This document shows, piece after piece, positions 36,553-44,948 of a DNA stretch of 64,000 nucleotides (within the stretch, counting starts at the first letter, position 1; each line of letters begins with the position of its first letter). The translations under genes were made by a program, and so were the position numbers. The stretch is from Falsiroseomonas oleicola (GTDB lineage: Bacteria; Pseudomonadota; Alphaproteobacteria; Acetobacterales; Acetobacteraceae), in the NCBI RefSeq assembly GCF_019029495.1, contig NZ_JAERQM010000009.1, positions 101,974 to 165,973 on the forward strand. Direction: 5' to 3'. The notes beneath the pieces are model-generated. The model ran no database searches. It was not told where the DNA came from and saw only the letters and a program-made list of their open reading frames with translations.

Positions 36553-37506
36553 TCAGGCGCGGCGCGGCAGCCAGGGCTCCTCGGCCCAGCGGCGCCGCAG
36601 GTCCGAATCGCTGCGGGCCAGCAGGCGGGTCCAGGATTCGGGCCCACGGAAGCGGGGTTCCTGGCCACGGATGCCGCAGTGCTCGGCGAAATCGGCGTCG
36701 ACCGCGACAGCTTCCAGCCCCCGCAGCAGTGCGGCTCGAAAGCCTTCCGGCGCGCCAGGATTCAGCGCAAAGCCGCGATGGGCGGCGGCGACCAGGTCCA
36801 CCCCCTGCTCGCGCAGCGTGGGCAGTTCCGGCAGCAAGGGGCTGCGCCTTGCGGCGGCGATTCCGATGCCGTGCAGCTTGCCCTCCCGCAACCCGGCGAT
36901 GGCCTCGGGCAGCGCCAGCATGGCGGCGGCGACATGGCCCGAGATCGCTGCCTGCCGCGCGGCGGCGGCGGAGGGAAAGGCGAAGCGCTGCAGGTCGAGC
37001 CGGCCATCCAGTCGCAGCGCGGCGACATGCGCGGCGGTGCCAGGCGCCGGCGTGCCCAGCGTGCCGCGGTCCCCGAGGTCGCGCAACTCCGCGAGGTCCC
37101 GCGGGCCCGAATGGGCAGCGACCAGCACCATGCTCTCCTCCACCAGTGCCGCGAGCGGTGCGATGCGGTCGCCGGGAAAGGACTCCCCCTGTTCGATCGC
37201 CCGGGTGAGGAGAAGGGGGGAGGTGACCACGCCGAAGACCCGCTGGTCCGGCGCGGTCTCGGCCAGGGCGGTGACCAGATCCAGGCCCTGGCGACCGGGC
37301 CGGTTGCGCACCACCAGGGTCAGGCGCGGCAGGGCGCGTTCGAGAAAGGGGGCGAAGCCGCGCGCCCACAGATCGACGGCCGAGCCCGGGGGGGCACCGA
37401 CCAGCAACTCGGCCGGATTGCCACGCGCGGCGCGCGCGAGGCCCGGCATGGCCAGGGCGCCCGCAAGGCCCATCACGGCACGCCGGCGCAGGGTGGCGGT
37501 GGTCAC
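36553..37506 (-). CDS. Bug/TctC-type periplasmic substrate-binding protein
   Basis: A 317-residue binding protein of the tripartite tricarboxylate transporter (Bug) family. A TLRRRAVMGLAGALAM leader, resembling a Tat signal, ends near GLARA; then LLVGAPPGSAVDLWAR, RNRPGRQGLDLV and GTLGTPAPGTAAHVAALRL follow the family layout, and PLLPELPTLREQGVDLVAAAHRGF is the C-terminal hallmark. The GTG start overlaps the secF stop (GTGA), an unexpected coupling. No TctA/TctB permease is in the window. Ligand, usually a carboxylate, is unknown. Confidence 0.85.
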   Translation of the reverse strand: MTTATLRRRAVMGLAGALAMPGLARAARGNPAELLVGAPPGSAVDLWARGFAPFLERALPRLTLVVRNRPGRQGLDLVTALAETAPDQRVFGVVTSPLLLTRAIEQGESFPGDRIAPLAALVEESMVLVAAHSGPRDLAELRDLGDRGTLGTPAPGTAAHVAALRLDGRLDLQRFAFPSAAAARQAAISGHVAAAMLALPEAIAGLREGKLHGIGIAAARRSPLLPELPTLREQGVDLVAAAHRGFALNPGAPEGFRAALLRGLEAVAVDADFAEHCGIRGQEPRFRGPESWTRLLARSDSDLRRRWAEEPWLPRRA

Positions 37507-38465
37507 GTCGCCTGGGCCTGGGCCGGCGGCGGCGCGACTTCCTTCGGTCGCAGCGACTTGGCCCCGGTGTAGAGCACCAGCGGCGCGGTGATGAAGATGG
37601 AGGAGGAGGTGGACAGCACGATGCCGAACAGCATGGTCCAGGCGAAGCCCGCCAGCGCATCGCCGCCGAACAGAGCCAGCGGCAGGGCCGAGAGGAACAG
37701 GGTGGCGGAGGTGCCGATGGAGCGGTTGAGTGTCTCGTTGATCGACAGGTCGACCACGTCGCGCAGCGGCATCTGCTTGAACTTGCGCAGATTCTCCCGC
37801 ATCCGATCGAACACCACGACCTTGTCGTTCACCGAGAAGCCGACAATGGTCAGGATCGCCGCGATGGTCTGGAGGTTGAACTCGATCTGCGTCACCGCGA
37901 GGAAGCCGATGGTCTTCGTGGTGTCCAGGATCAGCGTGATGATGGCGGCGATGCCGAACTGCCATTCGAAGCGGAACCAGATGTAGACCAGCATCGCCAG
38001 CAGGCTGATGGCCAGCGCGATCATGCCGCCGCGGAACAGCTCGGAGGACACGCGCTCCCCCACCGCCTCCACCCGCAGCACCCGGGTGCCGGGGCTGGCT
38101 TCCTCCAGCGCCGCGCGCATGGCGGCGACGGCCCGTTGGGTGCCGGCCTCGTCGCCCTGCACCGGCAGGCGGATCAGCACCGCATCGGGCGCGCCGAATT
38201 GCTGCAGGCCGACATCGCCGAGATTGAGGGCGGAGGCGGCGCTGCGCAGCCGGGCGAGGTCAGCCTCGCCCTGGGTGCGGACCTCCATGACGATGCCGCC
38301 CTGGAAGTCGATGCCGCGGGCCATGCCGGGATAGATCGCCAGCACGACGGAGGCGATGGACAGGAAGGCGGAGAGCATCAGCCCGGCGACGGCCCCCTTC
38401 ATGAAGGGGATGCGCGTGTCGTCCGGGACGATGCGGAACAGGGGGCGGGATAGGGCGCGAAACAT
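37503..38465 (-). CDS. secF: protein translocase subunit SecF
   Basis: A 320-residue inner-membrane protein that with SecD uses the proton gradient to assist late steps of Sec export. MEVRTQ and ARGIDFQGGIVMEV open the periplasmic domain, and VGFSVNDKVVVFDRMRENL is the SecF core motif; SINETLNRSIGTSATLFLSALPLALFGG follows. ATG at 38465 begins the family-like sequence (MFRALSRPLFRIVP). It lies 23 bases after secD. Confidence 0.96.
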   Translation of the reverse strand: MFRALSRPLFRIVPDDTRIPFMKGAVAGLMLSAFLSIASVVLAIYPGMARGIDFQGGIVMEVRTQGEADLARLRSAASALNLGDVGLQQFGAPDAVLIRLPVQGDEAGTQRAVAAMRAALEEASPGTRVLRVEAVGERVSSELFRGGMIALAISLLAMLVYIWFRFEWQFGIAAIITLILDTTKTIGFLAVTQIEFNLQTIAAILTIVGFSVNDKVVVFDRMRENLRKFKQMPLRDVVDLSINETLNRSIGTSATLFLSALPLALFGGDALAGFAWTMLFGIVLSTSSSIFITAPLVLYTGAKSLRPKEVAPPPAQAQAT

Positions 38466-38488
38466 GGGTGTGTCCTTGGTCCGCCGGA

Positions 38489-40072
38489 TCAAACGGGCAG
38501 CGTCTGCGGGCGGCGGCGGCGATACCAGGTCGCCACCATCAGCCGCACCACCACGGTCGCCGTCCACATCTGCACCACGGTGCCGACCGCGACCGTGACG
38601 GCGAAGCCCTTCACCGGGCCGCTGCCGAAGCCGTAGAGGCAGGCCATGGCGATCAGATTGGTCAGGTTGCTGTCCATGATGGTGCCGGAGGCCTTGGTGA
38701 AGCCAAGCTCCAGCGCCGAGATGGGCGTTCGCCCGTTCCGCACTTCCTCCCTTATTCGCTCATTGATGAGGATATTGGCGTCCAGCGCCGTGCCCAGGGT
38801 CAGCACGATGCCGGCGATGCCGGGCAGGGTCAGCGTCGCGCCCATCACCGACAGCACGCCGATCATGATGACGAGGTTGGCCAGCAGCGCGATATTGGCC
38901 AGCCAGCCGAAGAAGCCATAGGCCAGGCCCATGTAAAGAAACACGAAGCTGGCGCCGACGGCGAGGGAGATGATGCCGGCGCGGATCGCATCCGCCCCCA
39001 GCTCCGGCCCCACCGTCCGTTCCTCCACCACCGTCAGCGGGGCGGGCAGGGCGCCGGCGCGCAGCAGCACCGCCAGGTCATTGGCGCCCCTCACGTCGAA
39101 GCTGCCGGAGATCTGGCCGCGGCCGCCGGTGATCGGCTCCCGGATATTCGGCGCTGTGATGACGCGTTCATCCAGCACGATGGCGAAGGGCCGGCCGACA
39201 TTCTGGCGGGTGACATCGGCGAAGCGGCGGGTGCCGATGGAATCGAAGGTGAAGTTCACCACCCACTGGCCGTTCTGGTCCTGGCCGGCGCGGGCATCGG
39301 TGAGGTTCGCGCCGTCCACTTCCACGCGGCGGCGCACCGCATAGCGTTCCTGGAAGCGGTCGCCGGCCAGGAACATGGTCCCCGGCGGCGGCGTCGGCGC
39401 CTGGAGATTCGCCGCCTCGTCCAGCAGATGAAAGGTCATGCGGGCGGTCTGGCCCAGCAGGGTCTTGATCCGCGCCGGGTCCTCGACGCCGGGCAGTTGC
39501 ACCAGGATGCGGTTGGCGCCCTGGCGGGCGATCAGCGCCTCTGCCACGCCGGTCTCGTCGATGCGGCGGCGGACGATCTCCAGCGACTGTTCCACCGCAT
39601 TGCCGGCCTTGGCGCGCAGCGCGACCTCGGTCAGCGTGGCGGAAACCAGCCCGTCGGCGGCCGTGGTGACCTCGATATCCGGCTGCTGCGACCCGGCGCC
39701 GGCCGGCACCACGATGGCGGCCTCCCGCAGGATGCGGGCCATGTCCGCGGCGCGGGCGGGGTCGGAAACCCGCAGGCTGATGCGGCGCTCGGCCGGATTG
39801 GCGGCGAGGCCGGTATAGAGAATGCGCGGATTCGCGCTGCTGGCGCCGCGCCGGGCGACATCGACCAGCGCTTCCAGCCTCTCCCGCACCATGGTGGAGG
39901 TATCGACCTCCAGCAGCAGGTAGCTGCCGCCGCGCAGGTCGAGGCCGAGATTGATCTGGCGCGCCCAGTCCGGCAGCACGCTGCGCGGCAGCACGTTCGG
40001 CAGGGAGACCAGGATGCCGAGGAGGCAGACGCCGATGATGGCGAGCACCTTCCAGCGGGCGAAATACATCAT
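38489..40072 (-). CDS. secD: protein translocase subunit SecD
   Basis: A 527-residue inner-membrane protein. LGLDLRGGSYLLLEVD is the diagnostic early motif, the P1 periplasmic domain follows, and the membrane part contains TLGTALDANILINERIREEVRNG. The usual yajC gene is not upstream; the neighbouring gene is a divergent oxidoreductase. Two ATG codons lie at the start (40072 and 40069). Confidence 0.96.
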   Translation of the reverse strand: MMYFARWKVLAIIGVCLLGILVSLPNVLPRSVLPDWARQINLGLDLRGGSYLLLEVDTSTMVRERLEALVDVARRGASSANPRILYTGLAANPAERRISLRVSDPARAADMARILREAAIVVPAGAGSQQPDIEVTTAADGLVSATLTEVALRAKAGNAVEQSLEIVRRRIDETGVAEALIARQGANRILVQLPGVEDPARIKTLLGQTARMTFHLLDEAANLQAPTPPPGTMFLAGDRFQERYAVRRRVEVDGANLTDARAGQDQNGQWVVNFTFDSIGTRRFADVTRQNVGRPFAIVLDERVITAPNIREPITGGRGQISGSFDVRGANDLAVLLRAGALPAPLTVVEERTVGPELGADAIRAGIISLAVGASFVFLYMGLAYGFFGWLANIALLANLVIMIGVLSVMGATLTLPGIAGIVLTLGTALDANILINERIREEVRNGRTPISALELGFTKASGTIMDSNLTNLIAMACLYGFGSGPVKGFAVTVAVGTVVQMWTATVVVRLMVATWYRRRRPQTLPV

Positions 40073-40225
40073 GGAAGCAGCCAGACCCCAATGGTGAAGG
40101 AGCGGCCCTATTACCCCATGTGGGGGGCGATGCCACCGGGGCGGAAGATGCGGCGCGACCCCCCCTGATGCAAGCCCGCGCGTGACGCAGTATCACCCCG
40201 TGGCTTGAAGAAAGGGTTTTTCACG

Positions 40226-41161
40226 ATGTCGCTGCGCGTGGCGGTCCTCGGGGCCGGGCATTTCGGGCGCTTCCATGCGCTGAAGGCGGCGCGGGCGGAG
40301 GGGCCGCTGCGGCTGGTGGCACTGCATGATGCCGACCCGGCGCGCGCCGCCACCGTCGCCGCCGAATGCGGCGTGCCTGCCCTGCCGGCGGCGGAGGCCA
40401 TCGCGGCGGCGGAGGCGGTGATCGTCGTCGCGCCGACCCGCTTCCACGCCGCCCTCGGCCGGCAGGTGCTGGAGGAGGGGCGGCACCTGTTCATGGAAAA
40501 GCCGATCGCCGCCACCCTGGCCGAGGCGCGGGCGCTGGCCGCGCTGGCGGCCGAAGCGGGCCGCGTGCTTCAGGTCGGCCATATCGAGCGCTTTTCCGCC
40601 GCCTTCCGCGCCGTGGTCGCGGCGCAGGAAGGCGGGCGGGCGGTGCATTGGGAGGCGGTGCGCGCCGCGCCCTTCCGCCCGCGTTCGCTGGATGTCTCGG
40701 TGGTGCTGGACCTGATGATCCATGACATCGATCTGGTGCTGAAACTGGCCGGGGAGGCGCCCCGCAGCGTCGAGGCGGTGGGCGCGCGGGTGATGTCCGA
40801 CCATGCCGATTTCGCCGTGGCCCGGCTGGGTTTTTCGGGCGGCCGCGCGGCGACCATCACCGCCTCGCGCGTCTCGCTGGCGATGGAGCGGCGGCTGCGG
40901 GTGCTGGGGCGGGAGGGGGAGATGAGCGTCGATTTCCTCAATCGCGGCCTGGCCATGCTGCGCCGGGGCGGGGCGGAGCCGGTGGCGAACATGCCCGACC
41001 ACGGCATCGACCGCGCCGGCTGGACCGATCATGACAGCCTGGAAGCCGAGCAGGCCGGCTTTGCGGCGGCCTGCGCCGGGACGGCCCCGGTGGAGGTCGG
41101 CGCGGCGGAGGGGATCGCGGCGCTGGAAGTCGCGCTGGCCGTGGAGGCCGCCATCGGGTGA
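40226..41161 (+). CDS. Gfo/Idh/MocA family oxidoreductase
   Basis: A 311-residue NAD(P)-dependent oxidoreductase with VAVLGAGHFGRFHALKAAR at the N-terminus and the family motif MEKPIAATLAEARAL; DLMIHDIDLVL holds the catalytic His/Asp region. Convergent with the GNAT-lpxB operon. In several alphaproteobacteria a Gfo/Idh enzyme sits beside lpxB, and GnnA members of this family make 3-keto-UDP-GlcNAc for diamino lipid A. No GnnB-type aminotransferase is in the window, so that role is only suggested. TTG at 40205 would add seven residues. Confidence 0.85.
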   Translation: MSLRVAVLGAGHFGRFHALKAARAEGPLRLVALHDADPARAATVAAECGVPALPAAEAIAAAEAVIVVAPTRFHAALGRQVLEEGRHLFMEKPIAATLAEARALAALAAEAGRVLQVGHIERFSAAFRAVVAAQEGGRAVHWEAVRAAPFRPRSLDVSVVLDLMIHDIDLVLKLAGEAPRSVEAVGARVMSDHADFAVARLGFSGGRAATITASRVSLAMERRLRVLGREGEMSVDFLNRGLAMLRRGGAEPVANMPDHGIDRAGWTDHDSLEAEQAGFAAACAGTAPVEVGAAEGIAALEVALAVEAAIG

Positions 41162-41167
41162 TCCGGG

Positions 41168-41584
41168 CTACAGCGCCCGATGCAGCCGCAGGCCGGAGGC
41201 GGTGAAGCCCAGCCCCTCATAGAAGGCATGCGCCCGCAGCCTCTGCTTGCCGGAGGTCAGTTCCAGCGTGTGGCATCCTGCCTGCCGCGCCCAGGCGGCG
41301 CCGGCTTCCAGCAGCAGGCGTCCCACCCCGCCGCTGCGCGCGGCCTCATCCACCACCAGGGTCATGATCCGCGCGACGGGGCCGATATGCAGGATACTGG
41401 CCCGGTGCAGGGCGATGACTCCCAGCAGCCGCGCCTCCTGCTCCGCCACCAGCACCAGATCCTCGGGCGCCAAAGCGGCGAGTCGTGCCCGTAGATCGGA
41501 TTCTGTCACCGGATAGCCGAGCTGGTCCAGCAAGCCGCGCATCTGCGGCACATCGCCGGATACCGGCGGGCGCAGGGCGATCAT
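41168..41584 (-). CDS. GNAT family N-acetyltransferase
   Basis: A 138-residue acetyltransferase with the acetyl-CoA binding pattern IMTLVVDEAARSGGVGRLLLEAG (an R/Q-x-x-G-x-G/A variant) and the C-terminal HAFYEGLGFTASGLRL. It overlaps the lpxB stop by ATGA as the last gene of the lpxB operon. Substrate unknown; a role in lipid A or small-molecule acetylation cannot be distinguished. Confidence 0.85.
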   Translation of the reverse strand: MIALRPPVSGDVPQMRGLLDQLGYPVTESDLRARLAALAPEDLVLVAEQEARLLGVIALHRASILHIGPVARIMTLVVDEAARSGGVGRLLLEAGAAWARQAGCHTLELTSGKQRLRAHAFYEGLGFTASGLRLHRAL

Positions 41585-42723
41585 GGCGCCATCCGACGCA
41601 GAACGACCTCGGCCGCCGCGACGCTCGGCAGCCCCTCCGGCGGGCGCAGCTTCGTCAGCATCTCGGCGAAGCCGGCGCGCTGGGCGGCGGCCTGGACAGG
41701 GTCGGTCAGCAGGCCGGCCAGCCCCTCCGCCAGCGCCTCCGCCGTCGCCGCCTGCTGCAGATATTCCGGCACCACCTGCCGCTCCGCCAGCAGGTTCACC
41801 AAACTGGCGAAGGGCACGCGGACCAGGCGGCGGACGATGGCCGCCGTGATCGGATGGACCTTGTAGGCCACCAGATGCGGCACGCCCGCCACCGCCATTT
41901 CCAGGCTGGAGGTGCCGGACTTGATGAGCCCGGCGGAGGCGGCCGCGAAGGCGTCGTGCTTGCCGGCGAGATCCGTCACCAGGATCGGCCGCACCGGCCA
42001 GTCCCTTGTGCCCGCCGCCACCGCCTCCGCCACCACCGCCGAGACCGGCAGGACAGCAACAAGACCCGGCACGCGATCCGCCACCAGCCGCAGCGCGGCG
42101 CCGAAGACGGGCAGCAGGCGCTTCACCTCGCTGCGCCGGCTTCCGGGCATCACCACCAGCAGGGGCGCCTCCGCCGCCAGCCCATGGGCCGCGCGGAAGC
42201 GGTCGGCATCGCCGGCATCGACGCCGGATTCCAGCACCGGATGGCCAACGAAGCTGGTGGGGATGCCGGCGGCCTCGAAAATGACCGGCTCGAAGGGCAG
42301 CAGGCACAGGATGTGGTCCACCGCCGCCTTGATCTTCGCCACGCGCCCGGGCCGCCAGGCCCAGATCTGCGGCGCGACGTAATGCACCACGGGAATGCCG
42401 AGCGGGCGGATGCGCTGGGCGAGCCGCAGGGTGAAGCTGGGGGCGTCGATGGTGACGACCACGGCGGGGCGTCGCGCGGCGATCTCGGCCACCGTTTCAT
42501 CCAGCCGGCGGGCGAGGCGGCGGATATTGGGCAGAACCTCGATCAGCCCCATCAGCGCCAGTTCGCGCATCGGGAACAGGCTTTGCAGGCCCTGTTCCGC
42601 CAGCCGGTCGCCGCCGATGCCGGCGAAGGCCAACCCCGGCGCGCGGTCCCGCAGCGCCGCCACCAAACGGGCGCCCAGAACGTCGCCGGAGGCCTCGCCG
42701 GCCACCAGATAGACCAGGCTCAT
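41581..42723 (-). CDS. lpxB: lipid-A-disaccharide synthase LpxB
   Basis: A 380-residue peripheral membrane glycosyltransferase joining UDP-2,3-diacylglucosamine and lipid X. The signature LVAGEASGDVLGARL opens the protein, then FAGIGGDRL, HYVAPQIWAWRPGRVAKIK, VGHPVLE and MPGSRRSEV. ATG overlaps the stop of the upstream nitrilase-family gene. The usual lpxD/fabZ/lpxA neighbours are absent. Confidence 0.96.
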   Translation of the reverse strand: MSLVYLVAGEASGDVLGARLVAALRDRAPGLAFAGIGGDRLAEQGLQSLFPMRELALMGLIEVLPNIRRLARRLDETVAEIAARRPAVVVTIDAPSFTLRLAQRIRPLGIPVVHYVAPQIWAWRPGRVAKIKAAVDHILCLLPFEPVIFEAAGIPTSFVGHPVLESGVDAGDADRFRAAHGLAAEAPLLVVMPGSRRSEVKRLLPVFGAALRLVADRVPGLVAVLPVSAVVAEAVAAGTRDWPVRPILVTDLAGKHDAFAAASAGLIKSGTSSLEMAVAGVPHLVAYKVHPITAAIVRRLVRVPFASLVNLLAERQVVPEYLQQAATAEALAEGLAGLLTDPVQAAAQRAGFAEMLTKLRPPEGLPSVAAAEVVLRRMAP

Positions 42724-43619
42724 GCGAAGCGCGCCGGACGCGGGGCGGGGACGGGGCGGCGGGGCCAGTCGCGATGGTTGCGCACGGCGCCATGCGCCCG
42801 CACCTCCGCCACCAGGGCGGGATCGAGGGTGTGGAACAGCCAGCCCGGCGCATCCATGCCGGCCGCGGCCACCACGCCATCCTCCGGGAAGCCGTGATCG
42901 GGCGGGCCGAAGATCGCCGCCTGCCCGTGGTTCTCGTCCAGCGCCACGGACCAGGGGGCGAGGCCCAGCGTCGGCGTCACCGCGACAAAACACTGGTTCT
43001 CCAGGGCCCGCGCCGCCGCGCCGATGCGCACCCGGGCAAATCCGCGCAGACTGTCGGTGCAGGAGGGGGCGAGGATCAGCCAGGCGCCGGCCTCCACCTG
43101 GGCGCGGGCATGCTTGGGGAATTCCACGTCGTAGCAGATGGAAATCCCGATCCGGCCCCAGGGCGTGTCGAAGACCGCGGGTCCGGCACCGGAGGCGACG
43201 CCCCAGCGTTCCGTCTCGAAGCGCGTCATCGCCTGCTTGTCCTGGAAGGCGAGGCGGCCATCCGGGGCGATCAGCGGGGCGCGGTTGATGATGCGCCCAT
43301 CCGCGGCCCGCATCGGCAGGGTGCCCGGCAGCAGCCAGACCTGGGCGCGCATGGCCGCGGCGCGCATGGCGGCCAGGATGGCGTCCGCGTGGGCCACCAT
43401 GGCGGCGAGTTCGGTGGCTTCATCCGGCGCAGCACCGCCAGCCAGCGCCGCACCCAGCTCGACGCAGGCATATTCCGGCAGGACGCAAAGATCGGCGCGG
43501 CCGTAGGCCTCGGCCAGGAAGCCATCCAGCCGCGCCTCGAACTCTGGCACTGAGGAAGGGCGGCCGACCGGCCAGGCGAGCAGGCCAAGGCGCAAGGGGA
43601 GGGGCGGAGGGGCGCTCAA
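42720..43619 (-). CDS. carbon-nitrogen hydrolase (nitrilase superfamily)
   Basis: A 299-residue hydrolase with the Glu-Lys-Cys triad: Glu in VLPEYACVEL, Lys in FQDKQAMTRFE, Cys in GISICYDVEFP. Length and motifs fit the YafV/amidase-like branches. Start overlaps the GNAT stop (ATGA) and its own stop overlaps lpxB, so it belongs to a four-gene minus-strand operon. Amide or nitrile substrate cannot be assigned. Confidence 0.88.
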   Translation of the reverse strand: MSAPPPLPLRLGLLAWPVGRPSSVPEFEARLDGFLAEAYGRADLCVLPEYACVELGAALAGGAAPDEATELAAMVAHADAILAAMRAAAMRAQVWLLPGTLPMRAADGRIINRAPLIAPDGRLAFQDKQAMTRFETERWGVASGAGPAVFDTPWGRIGISICYDVEFPKHARAQVEAGAWLILAPSCTDSLRGFARVRIGAAARALENQCFVAVTPTLGLAPWSVALDENHGQAAIFGPPDHGFPEDGVVAAAGMDAPGWLFHTLDPALVAEVRAHGAVRNHRDWPRRPVPAPRPARFA

Positions 43620-44212
43620 AGCGTCTTGGTCCAGAAGACCAGTTCATGCGGGGACTCCGCGTCCTGGCCGATTTCCTTCCAGTCGAAATGGACCTTCAAC
43701 TCCGGCCGCCGGACATAGCCGCGCTTGCCCCAGAAGGCATCCAGCGGCACCTGGCCGGGCGGCCGGCGCGGGTCGTCCTCGGCGCGGGTCACGGCGCAGA
43801 AGGCGGCCTGCGGCAGGCCCAGGCGGCGGGCATGGGCCTCGCGCTCGATGAAGAAGCGCACCCCGGCGCCCTGTCCGCGATAGGCCGGCAGCAGCACCGA
43901 CTCGCCGAAATAGCAGAAGCGCGCCGGATCCAGCCCGGCCGCCCGAAAAGCCTCCGGCACCTGGGCATGCGCCTCCACCATTGGCTGGCAAGTGGCGGCG
44001 CCGACCACCCGGTCGCCGTCGCGACAGACCACGATGGCGGCGCCCGGCCCATCGGCATAGGCGCGCATATAGCCCCGCTCATAGGTCTCATCGCCCTCAT
44101 AGAGGTAGGGCCATTCCCGGAAGACCGCGATGCGCAGCCGGGCGAGGTCCGCCAGCAGGGGATGCAGGGCCGGGCCGGCCAAAGTCTCGAAGGTGAGATG
44201 GATTTCCGCCAT
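43616..44212 (-). CDS. GNAT family N-acetyltransferase
   Basis: A 198-residue acetyltransferase. FGESVLLPAYRGQGAGVRFFIEREAHARRLG is the acetyl-CoA binding motif (R-G-x-G-A). The N-terminal EIHLTFETLAGPALHPLLADLARLRIAVFREWPYLYEG resembles a group of GNATs found next to amidases and nitrilases. MAEIHL at 44212 chosen; ATG at 44224 is also possible. Same operon as the nitrilase and lpxB. Confidence 0.85.
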   Translation of the reverse strand: MAEIHLTFETLAGPALHPLLADLARLRIAVFREWPYLYEGDETYERGYMRAYADGPGAAIVVCRDGDRVVGAATCQPMVEAHAQVPEAFRAAGLDPARFCYFGESVLLPAYRGQGAGVRFFIEREAHARRLGLPQAAFCAVTRAEDDPRRPPGQVPLDAFWGKRGYVRRPELKVHFDWKEIGQDAESPHELVFWTKTL

Positions 44213-44258
44213 GCCCCGATGCATAGGGGCGGCGTGGCGGACAGGAAAGAGCGCGCGC

Positions 44259-44516
44259 GTGGATGTGGCGGTGGAGGCGATCGGATTGGTCGCCGGCGCG
44301 ATGACGACCTCGGCCTTCATTCCGCAGGCCTGGAAGACGTGGCGCAGCGGGTCCGCGCGGGATTTTTCCCTGGCCCTGCTGGTGTTGCTGGTTTTGGGCA
44401 ACACGCTGTGGTTCGGCTACGGCGTGATGAAGGGCTCCACCGGGCTGGTGGTGGCCAATCTCATCACCGTGCCGCTGACCTGCTTCATCTTGTGGGTGAA
44501 GCTGCGGCGGGGCTGA
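44259..44516 (+). CDS. SemiSWEET-like small membrane sugar transporter
   Basis: An 85-residue protein with three predicted helices and the bacterial MtN3/SemiSWEET pattern: IGLVAGAMTTSAFIPQAWKTWRSG (with the Pro of the PQ motif), DFSLALLVLLVLGNTLWFGYG and LVVANLITVPLTCFILWVKL. The expected Trp and Asn of the sugar pocket (W in TLWFGYG, N in VVANLI) are present. GTG at 44259 follows an AGGAAAG site. Works as a dimer in known cases. Transport of a sugar is inferred from the family. Confidence 0.82.
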   Translation: MDVAVEAIGLVAGAMTTSAFIPQAWKTWRSGSARDFSLALLVLLVLGNTLWFGYGVMKGSTGLVVANLITVPLTCFILWVKLRRG

Positions 44517-44525
44517 ATTCACAAA

Positions 44526-44549
44526 AAAGCCCCGCCGAAGCGGGGCTTT
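44526..44549. terminator. bidirectional rho-independent terminator
   Basis: AAAGCCCCGC, CGAA loop and GCGGGGCTTT form a 10-base-pair stem with a tetraloop, flanked by A-run and TTT, between the SemiSWEET gene (ends 44516) and the convergent STAS gene (ends 44577). It can terminate both transcripts. Confidence 0.85.
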
Positions 44550-44576
44550 CCAGCATCGCCCAGCTCCGCCCGAAGG

Positions 44577-44909
44577 TCAGGCCAGGGCAGCCACGGCCGC
44601 GTCGCGGGTCGGGTGGATCGCCAGGATCTTGTCGAAGCCGCTGATCTCCAGCACTTCGCGCACGGGGGCCTGCGGCGAGGCCACGGCGAAGCTGCCGCCG
44701 ATGGCCTTGGCCTGCTTGGCGGCCTTCAGCAGCACGCGCAGCCCGGCCGAGGAGACATAATGCACCTCCGCCAGATCGGCCACCACCTTGGCGCCACCCT
44801 CCATCAGGGCGAGCAGCTTCGTCTCCGCGGCGGGGGCGGTGGCGGTGTCGAGGCGGCCCGTCAGGGCGGCGACCTTCACGCCCTTGTCGGTGCTTTCCGA
44901 AATATCCAT
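44577..44909 (-). CDS. STAS domain protein (anti-sigma factor antagonist-like)
   Basis: A 110-residue single-domain protein. VKVAALTGRLDTATAPAAETKLLALM and VVADLAEVHYVSSAGLRVLLKAAKQA match SpoIIAA/RsbV/BtrV relatives; the Ser pair at 53-54 contains the candidate phosphorylation site. These proteins act in partner switching with a serine kinase and an anti-sigma or other target. Neither a kinase nor a sigma factor is adjacent; the upstream gene is GOLPH3-like. Gap of 39 bases to that gene suggests possible cotranscription. Confidence 0.88.
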   Translation of the reverse strand: MDISESTDKGVKVAALTGRLDTATAPAAETKLLALMEGGAKVVADLAEVHYVSSAGLRVLLKAAKQAKAIGGSFAVASPQAPVREVLEISGFDKILAIHPTRDAAVAALA

Positions 44910-44948
44910 GAAGCCTGTCCTGTCCTGAGCTCGCGTCTACGGGTTGTC

